Shown here in pieces: positions 35,837 through 48,000 of a DNA stretch of 64,000 nt. The notes beneath the pieces were generated by a model that was not told where the DNA came from, did not search any database, and was given only the letters and a program-made list of their open reading frames with translations. The stretch's first letter is position 1. Every line of letters begins with the position of its first letter. A program made the position numbers and the translations under genes. Origin of the DNA: Mytilus edulis (taxonomy: Eukaryota; Mollusca; Bivalvia; Mytilida; Mytilidae); NCBI RefSeq assembly GCF_963676685.1, contig NC_092345.1, positions 46,087,838 to 46,151,837 on the forward strand, read 5' to 3'.

Positions 35837-35843
35837 TATAAAG
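35837..35843 (+). promoter_or_regulatory. Possible TATA box of the EGF gene
   Basis: TATAAAG, 110 bp before the proposed ATG and 60 bp after the foldback element. It is the only good TATA match close to the first exon. No transcript evidence. Confidence 0.3.
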
Positions 35844-35952
35844 CAGAATTATTTTTTTACAAAGAGTCCAACTTAGATAATTTAGTAGCTGTTTAGGACG
35901 TTAGATGCAGCTTCTCGCTAGACGTTTTACAAAGTGAAAAATTATAAGTAAA

Positions 35953-36069
35953 ATGAATGCCAATGTCAATATCGCGTTTATATGCCTTTATTTACTTTTT
36001 ACAATTGTATATGGGTCTCACTTTCGCGGAGGTACAATAAGCTGGAGATACTTAGGTTCCGGTAACAAG
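35953..36069 (+). CDS. EGF gene exon 1 (signal peptide, FRGGTISW motif)
   Basis: 39 codons, ending GGTAACAAG before donor GTAAAG. The hydrophobic core [15 protein letters not shown] precedes [18 protein letters not shown]. The ATG follows an in-frame TAA-rich leader and is the first usable start. Confidence 0.8.
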
Positions 36070-39000
36070 GTAAAGACTTATATAGTAAGACTTTAAGTAA
36101 GGTAAACACATATGTATATATATAAAATACATGTAACTAGGAAATCGACTTTTGAGAATTAATTTCAATAGTTAAATATTGATTTATATAGGATATTTTT
36201 ATTAAGCATGTTAATATACTGTATAATTATTCCTAGGTAGAATTTAAGTACAAACTTGCCTGGAGCTATAATAATGCTAATTCTGCTACATGGACGGCAG
36301 GTTCAAGTCTCACAGTTTATACTGGACCTTATGTACAAACCGGATCAAATGCTGCCGAATACTGGGAAGAAGGAGAAAAAACATTCAACTTTAATTTTCC
36401 AACCGATGGTCCTTACAAAATTAGGTAAAAGTAAAAGAAATATTTTATTTTCGGTTATTTCAGCAAATCGTGCTTGGTTATGGTTACATGTATACAATGC
36501 GTTATAATGTTTAAATACTGTTTTTAAATTTGTCGCTTTTCAGTTTTCGTTTATTAATCCAGTTTGACCCACAGGAAATTTACTTCGGGGAAAAAGATAA
36601 ATTGAAATACTTGTTCTTGTTTTATTGACTTTAAAAAAAAAAAAAAAAAAAACAACGGACAAATTGCAATTAAATTTTAATTAGACTTTTCATAGCACAA
36701 GGACTACTAGACTTTTCAATTGAAAAAAAAACCCGAATAACATAAATATTGTTATAGTTATGCAAGTGCAGCCTGGATAAGTCTTGCTTATGGAAGTGCT
36801 TCTGGGTGGAATTTACAAACATTAGTTGACTTGCACCACCGAAGTGACACATACCAACCTAACTACAGTCCATTGACCACAAGTTGAGCAATTTATAGGT
36901 ATGAGTACAATTTAAATATAATATAAGTTATGTCATTTGAAGTGTGTATTATTAAGTAAGTATCAAAAACAAGACCCGATATGAAAAATAATGCAAAAAA
37001 TAAAATAAAAAAATATATGATTTTTTAGTTAAGTATACTAACTAATAAACACCTAAACCAATACATTATCATTGTGTAAAATTTATTGAAAGAGCTTTAA
37101 CTCATGATAAATATAACCAGAGAGTGACCTTCTGTATAATAGTAAACATAATTCATGGTTTAATTCACACACAAAAAATCCAATATATATCTTAAGGTTT
37201 ATGTACCCTTCTGTAGCCATTTTTGTACGAATTTTTCAAACTTTAATTGTATCAAAACTACAGATATAATGAATAATAGTGATAGGCCATTTAGTACATA
37301 TTCCAAGGGGAAACTTGATGCAAAGCATTATTTTTTACTGTTTCATTGCAATAAATAGAAAAAGAGGACTTTGTGGCAAATAAATCAAGATTTTTATAGA
37401 AAATCCACAGCCTTTAATACAGAGATTTTTGTAATTAAATTTGAAATATAAGTTACTCACTTGATTTTTCTATGATGTGCTAGTGTTTATTTTTTACAAA
37501 AAGTTCTAAGCAACCTGTAAATTCCAAAACACCTCGGGCTGAGTCACTAAAGTCGAGCGCACCCTAAAAGGTGTACTTGATTTTGGCCATATTTATATTT
37601 GTTTTAACCAATAACTACATTTATAAAGTTGTTTTAAGGAAATCAATGCTAGCACTGCATGGAATAATCCTTTTTCTACTAATCATCAAATTGCAAAATA
37701 TGAAAGTACAAGGATAAAGGCTGTGGATTTTCTATAAAAATCTTGATTTATTTGCCACAAAGTCCTCTTTTTCTATTAAATGCAATGAAACAGTAAAAAA
37801 TAATGCTTTGCATCAAGTTTCCCCTTGGAATATGTACAAAATGACCTATCTCTATTATTCATTATATCTGTAGTTTTGATACAATTGAAGTTTGAAAAGT
37901 TCATACAAAAATGGCTACAGAAGGGTACATAAACCTTTAACGTACAGAGTGAACATTAAAAATGTGTGTCAAATGTATTACATTAAAGTACACAAATGTA
38001 TGTTCAAATGTCTGATCAAATTCGGAAGATAAATTTCCATCTACATTGTAACAGGAATACGAATAGTACAAAATAATTCCTTAATTTAGTAAAGTTGTCT
38101 TCCATAGAAAGAATATTATCAATTAAAACATTTTAAAATGGGACGTTATTTTGTTTTCATAATGAACGGCTGGTAATCAATTGGTTCTGCAATGAAAACC
38201 GTGAGAGGATTTTCGGGTTGTGCTTGAGTGGAGTAATTGTCACCGCTTCATAAGGTGTGCACATTTCTAAATCGACATTTTTATTTAATTCAACTGATCA
38301 AAAAATTGAAAATCGGAGAATGCTATGTTGTGGTGAATACTTTAACGAAGAGATGCATGTATTCTTTAAGCCCAAGTCCACTAGACCACGATAGCACCAC
38401 ACTCACCGCGATCTGAAATAAATTCAAATCGTGGTGAGGTCTCGGTATGAGCGGCATGAAAATGTAAATTTTCGTTGTTTTCACGATGATACAAGAGCAT
38501 GACGCTTCTACAACGATCCCGCTACGATTATACTACGTTCTCACCGCGCTTAAAATGCGACCTCACTACGTTTATCAAGATCTTTCTACGCTCATCACGT
38601 TCTCACTACGACCATACCACGATTTATCCGATTGTAACACGATCGTACCACGCTTCTACTGCGATTATTGCACGTTCTTACCACGATTATACTACGTTCA
38701 TACCGATCTTACCACATTCTCAGCAATAATATCAAAATCGTGTTCCATATCAATCCAGTTCCATTCCTTGAGGGGTTGATTCAGAGGCAGAGAGAGCTCT
38801 GATAGTTACGAATCCTGACTCAGCAAAGATGTCGGAACGACCAATACAACCTGAATTACAACCTATTCCTGGTCCATCAAGCTCAAATGACGATATTTTA
38901 GGGAACGATAGTATAAATGACACAGATGTGTGAAAAAAATAAAAATTAGAAGATGTGGTATGATTGCCAATGAGACAACTCTCCACAAGAAACCAGCATG

Positions 39001-42000
39001 ACACAGAAATTAACAACTATTTTTGAACTATACGTCACCGTACGGCCTTCAACAAGGAGCAAAAACCATTCCGCATAGGCCTCGAAATGACAATGTAAAA
39101 CAATTCAAACGAGAAAACTAACGGCTTTATTTATGTTCAAAAAATTAATGAAAAACATATATGTAACACATTAACAAACGACAATCACTGATTTACAGGC
39201 TCCTGGCTTGGGATAGGCACATACATACATAATGTGGCATGGTTGAGCAGTTAGGGAAAATGGACATGAAGTCCTTATTACATACAGACAAAAAAAACCT
39301 AGAGAGATTTAATATATTTTATGTTAAAATGACAATACGAATGAAAGTCGTAGTATGAACGTAGTCAGGTCGCAGGAAGAGCGACAAGGTCGTTCTAAAA
39401 TCGTACTATGGTCTTGAACAGCGTGGTGTAAACGTGGTATAGTCGTAGTAGAAGCGTAGTTGGGTCACGGTGAGAACGTGATGGTCGTAGTGAGGTCGTA
39501 ACAACGTCGCTGTGAGATCGTAGCGCAGTATCTCCGAATAGAATAACGCTTTCGCTGCGCTCTCGCTACGATGGTACAGCGACCTTTGCGATCTTACCAC
39601 TAGTTTACTGCGCTCTCACTACGCTTCTACTACGACCTGATTTCACCACGACCGCACCACGATTGTTTTGAACATGTTCAAAGTTGGCCACGCTCATCAC
39701 GATCATCAAGACCACACCACGACCGTACTACGACCTTACTGCGATCTGCACGATCGCACTACGATCGTCAAAATTTTCATTTTTTTCACAGATCGTAGTG
39801 CGATCGTGGCCTAGTGGGACTGCGGTATTACTGTTGTACATGGAGTTAAAATCCTACAAAATCAGTTACCCCAGGAGAAATTGCCAAAACAAATGGATCT
39901 ATTAACAGACCTACAAGATCAAATTTAGTTTTTGTTCCGGTCAATGGGTATGGATGTCGTTTTGAGCGGCGTGTACGCTACATCCGAAGTTGATAGACGT
40001 CTTAAAAAACTACAAATTTTCATATTTTTCAGCGTACACGTGAGGGGACGGTTCTGATTGAGGACATCGTTAATGAGTGAGGGGACGTGAAATCATATCT
40101 TTATATCCAAGCTATGACTCGTTGGAAGTTGCCTAATTTTTTTTAGATTGTTCATGAAAAAACACATTTGTGTCCATAAAAAAACACAATGAGATAGGAT
40201 TTTGAAATAAAATGTGGGAAGATAAGTTTTATAATATGTTTTAAGAAAAAAAGAGGAAAAAATGGTGTGAAAGATGGTTTTCTTGATGCAAATAAGATTA
40301 AAATTTTCCCTATCTGCCCAGTATATATATTTTACGAAAGTGTTATCTCCCCTTAAATGGCTTATTTGACAAAAATGATATTTGTTTATTATTTAAGAAT
40401 TGAATGCTTCTTTTTGTAACTTTATTGGGGTGTAAAAGCGTTGACCGAAGTACATTTTGTATGAAGCGCGGAAGCGCTTCATACTAAAAATGTGCGCACG
40501 GTCAACGCTTTTACAACCCTATGAAGTTACAAAAAGAAGCATTCAATACTTATAATTACATTTTTTTAGCTATGATCATGAAAAATCGATTTTTTTTATT
40601 GTTTTATTTAATTCACCTATGCACTTTATTGTGGGACCACGTGTTGTCATGAATGAAAAGTTGTATTGAGCAATGCAATTGCTTACGGAATAACACGTGA
40701 TGTGCAGTTAGCAAATCAGAATAAAGTATCATAATGAAACATACATCTAATATAATTATTTTGATTTATACAATAGACCACCAAGTTGTCTGTATATATC
40801 TAAAAGTATAACCAATAAATTGCAAATCTGCCTCCAAATTTACAATTCATTGGTAGGACTGTTTATTTATATACAGAAACCTTGGTGATTTATTGCAAAA
40901 ATCAAAATAATTAAACAAATATCAATTTTTGTGTTTTGAGAAGCATTTTTTTTTCAAATAAGCTATTCAGGGGGGGGGGGGGTAAATCTTTTCGTGAAAA
41001 ATATACTAGTCTGATAGGGAAAATTAAATTTTTCTTGTAGCAAGAAAAAATAATCTTTGACACCATTTTTTTCTTTTTCTTCTTTTCTTAAAACATATTA
41101 TAAAACCTTTCTTCCCACAATTTATTTCAAATTCTACCTTATAGTGTTTTTTTATGCACACAAATGTGTTTTTTTCATGAACAATCTTACCAAATTTAGG
41201 CAACTTTCAACGACTCACAGCTTCGATATAAAGACTTGGTGACATATAAAGATATTTAATTTTACGTCCCCTCACGCATTCACGATGTCCTCAATCAGAA
41301 CCGATCCCCTCACGCATGGAATAATGAAAATGTGTAGTTTTTAGATTTATTTATACGTCTATCAACTTCGGACAGCGTACACGCCGCACCAAAACGACAT
41401 CCATACCCAATGACCGAAACAAAAACTAAACTTGTAGATCTGTTAATAGAACCATTTCAAAATTTAAACGTATTTTTTCCGGCAATTTCTCGTGGGGCGA
41501 CTGATTTTGTAGGATTTTAACTCCATATCATGTACACCAGTAAATGATCATGTATCTCTTCGTTTAAGTATTCACCACAGCATAGCATTCTCCGATTTTC
41601 AATATTTTGATCAGTTGAATTAGAAAATTGCGATTTAGAAATGTACAAACCTTTTGAAGCGGTGACAATTACTCCACTCAAGCACAACCGGAAAATCCTC
41701 TTACGGTTTTCATTGCAGAACCAATTGTTCTGCGTGTGTAGATTACCAGCCGTGCCTATACAAGCTAACGAAGTGAAAAACTTATTTAAATAAGTCATAT
41801 TTCAAATATATAGATAATCGTTGTTCGATGTACGGCATCTTAAACAAATGCCCTTAAAACCTTAAAAACTAATAAAATATCCGTTTAAATCTAAAAAGTC
41901 ATGTTCGTATACCAAATTCGTTATATTACTTGAATGACATAAAACAATATATGAGTTATCCATGTTATCTACAAAAATCCGGTAGAGTGATTGTTTTTCT

Positions 42001-45000
42001 TCACATGTCTCGTATCGTATTTGAACCTTCGTACTTCCAAATTTACATTTCTCTGTTTAAAGTTATTTATATCACAGTTCGAATTGTCAACTTTGAAGTG
42101 AGGCTACAACATGTTATAGCAAAGTTTCTTAGAGAACATCTGCTAGGCGGACCAAATATCCGATCACAAAACATGTCAAGTTTGAAGTAATAAATGTTCA
42201 TTAAGAACTAAAAATGGTCGAAATGTCAACTTTGAGTTGCGAATTGTCAAAATGGAAAAAAGTAAATAAATGCCAATTTGCAACTTTATTATTTATCTCC
42301 AATATTAGGGAGAACATTTTCTTCTTTCAGAACTTAAACACGAATTTTTAAACGCACATTTCATTACCTTTTGATAGGGTTCAATATGGTTGTCCTGTAA
42401 GCATCAAACTACCAATAATTGACCCAGACGGCGATAATGTTCAATGTCGATGGGCAACAAGAGCGGAGGCGTCAACGATATCTAGACTCCTACCGAATGC
42501 ACACTTAGATCAGGTTTGTAATGTTAGAAAAAAAAAAGAATAATATGCATCTGCCATCAGTTTTCCTCAGTCGTAAATCGATTAATCAAATGGTTGTTAT
42601 CCATTGGTGTTTGAGCTTTTGATTTTGCCATTTGACTTTCCGTAATGATTTTTACTCGGCATTTTTGTTTTGTTTGTGATTTTACTTTTTGAAAGATAGA
42701 TTGTTGATGCCTAATGTCCAGTTCATACGTTCAATGTATGTTCAGACTAATGCTCTTTGAAAGAAATAGTTTGATGCGTTTGTTTTCTAAAGTTATAACA
42801 TATGAAAGCTTACCGTATGAAACTTTTATAGAGAGGAAGATCTATTTAATGTCTTGAAATTATCTATCAAAAGTGAGTTTAAAAAGTTAAAACCTAATTA
42901 ACAACCTTCATACATTTTTGTACACTTATTGGTTTTGATAAACGAATTCTCTATTATGCCCTGTTTCGTGTAAATACAATGAAAAGAAAAACGAAACCGA
43001 TTTGGAAATATAAAAATCCAAAAAAGACCAACGCGAAAAAACTATTGAACACAAAGATTGTAAATGTTTACATTTGATTTTTGTTAGTTATTAATTTAGA
43101 TGATATAAAAAGGGCAGTATGACTTAAATGGTCACATCCTGCAGTTTCCTATGATTTTTTGCTCTGGTCCATTATCTGTAAAATTTTATTTCAGAAAAGT
43201 TGTACACTAACGTTTACTGCAAACTCAGCTAATAGCTATACTAATAACGGTTGGTTTGCTGTCGCATTGACGATTGAAGACTTTCCAAGAAAGACAATTA
43301 CTATAAATAAACATGTGTATTCTCCATCAACACCAATTACACAAATTCCACTTCAGGTTTGTATGAACTTGTAATACACACATTGTTGTCAACATAATGG
43401 CATTTTATGTCATTGTCGTACAGATGAGAGGTTTTAAATAGCTATAAAACCAGTTTTAATCCATCATTTTGTACATGAACGAAAATGCCTGTTCCACGTC
43501 AGGAATATGACAGTTGTTTTTCATTCGTTTGATGTATTTGAGCTTTTGATTTTGGCATTTAATTAGGGACTTTCCGTATTGAATTTTCCTCGGAGTTCGG
43601 TATCTTTTTATTTGACTTTTAACATGTACCTGTGATGATATAATTTTATGGTATCTTTTCAATTGTAGTTTTTGATACATACCGAAACCATGCCTGGATC
43701 GTGTAATGACAAACCTGTTTTTGTGTCACCTACACTAGCCGAAGGTCATGTGACAATATTAAAGGCTACTGCTTCTTTTTCTACTGTATTTTATGTCAAG
43801 TCAGATACTGGGTAAGTATCTGGCTTTCTCATGTTCTTGCTTATCATAATGATTATCACTTATTTTGTATTTCATTGCATTAATCTTTTCACATTTAACG
43901 CATATATCATTTCATAAACACTATAAAAATGCAAGGAAATTTACAATAGTAATAATTTTCCCGTTACAAAGACGGCCTTATACAATATTGTTGTATGTAA
44001 TTTTTCTATTGAAATCATGTCTCACATATTTCGTAATTCGGTTTAAGAATATTTGAAGACGAGCATGCTCTATCAAGTTTATTTATTTGAAATTAATTGA
44101 AAGCCTTTAAGTTAATATCTCTGTTAAACTTTAAGAAGGATATACATTTTAATTTATTGACATGTAAAAATAAACCAGGGGACTGTTATCCTCTTCACTT
44201 GAGTATTTTGTAAAATTTAAGTTTCGTATTTGTGTTTTTTATATAAACATCAACATTAGAATAATAATAATGTACACGATTACAGATTGAAATCAATAGA
44301 TATCAGCGGTCCTCAGGGACTCTCAAAGTCATCTATTTTGGCAGACGATCAAGGAAGGTCAAATGTCCGACGAGTTGTCATCCGATGGACCCCTACTCAA
44401 GCAGATAAAGGAACGCATATCATTTGTGCCTCTGCTGAAGATACTAACAAGTATGATTCATTATGTTGTACTATATTTCGCGTTTTAGTCAATTGTAAGT
44501 GTACTTTTAGAAGAAAACAAAAACAATCTGTGTTTTGTTAAATATTAATAAAAACACTGAATCGTCCCCCGTCAATTTTTTATTGGAATGAGTGTCGTAA
44601 TATCATCCACGACTCACTCCGTACCTACTGTTTGAAATGGATAAAACGGGAAAAAGCTGAAAACAAATCTTTGGACTCCTTTCTTAATTCAGTAATGAAC
44701 CTATTTCTCGTATCAAACATAAACTAAAAGAACTAGCCATTGAATTTGTTTTTGTCCCGGCCGATAAAGCTGCTAATAATATTATTATTGTTTGACGTAA
44801 ATTTTACATTGAGGTTCTGAAAAAAGAAATCACCAATTCACCAACATTCCAACTGACTCCATTTTCAGAAAACGACATCTGTAAAAAACATAAACTTTTA
44901 GCTACCGCTTTGCAAGCAGAACCAAATACAATGAAAGTCCCAACTATGTATTGGCCTCCGAAGCTACACAAAACACCTTACATATATAGTCATATCGTCT

Positions 45001-48000
45001 TCAAGCTTCTTACCAGTACACTTGGTACAATAAGAAAACTGATACTAAATTGTTCAAATAAAGCCTTCGAAAATAGTGGAATAAATTACTTTTGGAGTGT
45101 CAAGAACTCGTTGGAAGTACTTGATAAATTGCATGCACATATTGGTGATTTTGAATCTGTTCAAAGTTTTGACTTTTCTACCCTATATACCACATTGCCT
45201 CACATTATCGTTAAGAAAAAAATCACACACCTAATTAGATGGGCATTTAAAAAGTCAGAATTTGAATATATATGTTCAAACTCTTTTAGGTCATTTTTCA
45301 GAAGCAATAAACAAAAAAACTATGTCAATTGGACATGCTTTGATACTATATTTGCCCTTGAATTTTTACTAGATAACTTTTTTGTTCGCTTTGGAGATTC
45401 CGTATATCGTCAGGTTATCGGAATTCCAATGGGGACTAACTGTGCACCACTTATTGCGGACCTTTTTTTGTATTGCTATGAGTTACAATTTATGACAAAA
45501 ATCAGCAAAGACCCATTAAAACAACATCTGATACACAAATTTAATAATACTATTAGATATGTGGATGATATTTTGGCTCTTAATAATGACGACATCAGTA
45601 TGTATACTAAAGAAATTTGTCCTGTTGAACTTAATTTAAATAAAGCTAATACTAACAATGACTACTGCCCTTTCCTCGATCTTGATATCTATATCATTAA
45701 AGGAAAGCTTAATGCTAAAATATATGATAAAAGATCTGATTTTTCATTTTCTATCATTAATTATCCATTTTTAGATGGTGACGTTCCCTTGTCACAATCT
45801 TACGGTGTTAATATATCTCAACTTGTGCGATTCGCTCGTGTATGTAAAGTATAAGGACACCATCCGTAAATATAGCTCAACATGCAGACTTCTTATACAT
45901 TCAAGTATTCTACATCCATTTTTTTATGGAAATATTCTTTATAAAGCACAAATATGTCAGTAGTCACCTCGGAAGCTAACAAAACCTTTAAATAGACTTA
46001 TTAAGAAGGGATATAGTAACGATACTGTTGTTAGGTCATTAAAGATAGCATATTTTGGTGTAAATATTGATTCACTTTTAGGGTCTTTGCATCGGAACTA
46101 AACACATTTATCTAAAAACCAGTTAATGGCATGACACGGGTTATGTTTTTCTCATATACGTCATGATGGTATGATACTAAACCCCTAACGGGAAGGATTG
46201 TGCCTGATATTCATATGATGAAGACATAATCTCTCAATCAGTATAATTGAAGTCTGGAGCTGGCATGTCAGTTGACTGCTAGTAGTCTGTTGTTATTTAT
46301 GTATTATTGTCATTTTGTTTATTTTCTTTGGTTACATTTTCTGAAATCAGACTCGGACTTCTCTTGAACTGAATTTTAATGTGTTATGCGTTTACTTTTC
46401 TACATTGGTTAGAGGTATAGGGGGAGGGTTGAGATCTAATAAACATGTTTAACCCCGCCGCATTTTTGCGCCTGTCCCAAGTCAGGAGCCTCTGGCCTTT
46501 GTTAGTCTTGTATTATTTTTAATTTTAGTTACTTGTGTACATATTGTAGATTAGTATGGCGTTCATTATCACTGAACTAGTATATATATTTATTTAGGGA
46601 CCAGCTGAAGGACGCCTCCAGGTGCGGGAATTTCTCGCTGCATTGAAGACCTGTTGGTGACCTTCTGCTGTTGTCTGTTTTATGGTCGGGTTGTTGTCTC
46701 TTTGACACATACCCCATTTCCATTCTCAATTTTACTATCTCGTAGTTTATAAAATGAAATACATAAAACAATAACGAAACCAATTCTACTACAACAAATG
46801 AGTATTTCGACAATCAGTGTCTCTTCTGTGATACTCGAGGCAAAGATATAGGGAATCAATCACCTAATTCTTTTATTGATACATGATAAATAATTTAAAA
46901 CGGACAAGGATATGTTGTATCATTTCAAGACACAAAATCCCTGAACACATGTGACAAAAGCGAGGTAAAAGGAACAACACTTTTTTGTTGAGTTTTATAG
47001 CTGTTAAATTCATTTCAGGAAATTGAGTGACACACGTTGTATATCAGTTATTGCATGGGGTAAGTTTTAATAAAATTGCGACTTAATATTTCGGAATATT
47101 TTCCTAATGTATAATTTTATTATGACGAGATTTTGCATCAATTCAGAAATAATCATCAGTAACTGTAAGTTCGATTATTGTTTATATTCTTATGACAAAC
47201 GACAAAATTATTTTACTCGCGTAGCGATATTAACCATATATGGATTCTTAAAAAAAAAAATCTGGATACTTTTAAATCTTGGTCTGTTTCTTAAATTTAT
47301 TCTAACATTCCTTTTGATTTTTTAACCCTGCACACCAAAATTCCCCATGTGAAATTATAACTGTTGAATATATATTGAACGACAAAATTTCGTCCTATGT
47401 GACGTTAACATTTTCTGACGCAAATCACGCGAAACAATGAATGAGTTTTTTAATTTGATGGATTCTTTTTGTACTTTTTTGTAAATGTTTGTTTGTTTTG
47501 AGATTTTAATACAGTGATGACTGCTTTAACCATATTTTGACTATTTTACCGATTATTCTGTTTTGTGCACGCATCGTTGTAAATATAACGGAATTTGATG
47601 CGACTGTCATACAAGTGAGAGGTTTAGCGCTATAGAACCAGGTTCAATCCACCATTTTCTACATTTGAAAATGCCTGTACAAAGTTAGGAATATGACAGT
47701 TGTTGTCCATTCGTTTGATGTGTTTTATCATTTGATTTTGCCATCTTATAAGGGACTTTCCGTTTTAAATTTTCCTCGGAGTTCAGTATTTTTAAATATA
47801 AAAGGTTCCTCGGAGTTCAGTATTTTTAAATATAAAAGGTTCCTCGGAGTTCAGTATTTTCAAATATAAAAGGTTCTGGACAACATTTAATGGTTTAGCA
47901 ACTTGCGGAAAAACGATATTAAACGAATATAAGTGGTTGGTTTGCAATATGTTTTTCAAGTATTCGTACAGAAATCAATTTAACACTACAAAAATCCCCT

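Larger units (their letters stand above)
38166..41753. mobile_element. Giant inverted-repeat element with a nested insertion
   Basis: The left arm is 38166-38374 plus 39822-40380; the right arm is about 40955-41753. Matching landmarks are CGGCTGGTAAT / ATTACCAGCCG, GAGTGGAGTAATTGTCACCG and its complement, GAGTTAAAATCCTACAAAAT and its complement, and TGAGGGGACG / CGTCCCCTCA. The arms are about 770-800 bp. The left arm is split by the element at 38375-39821. The 570-bp centre has smaller hairpins. Confidence 0.8.

Noticed and set aside
36885-36887. Selenocysteine reading of the TGA in exon 3
   Set aside because: The position is not a conserved Cys or redox site, and no SECIS-like structure was recognised near the 3' end. 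A nonsense change is simpler.
38486-38779. 97- and 76-residue frames rich in Tyr, Thr and Arg
   Set aside because: They are translations of the CTACGA/CCACGA motif blocks and have no domain.
44451-44541. Continuation of exon 7 to a stop at 44541
   Set aside because: Splicing at 44450 to the 41-bp exon at 47019 restores the expected C-I-S-V-I-A-W end and a clean phase-1 link to EGF 1.
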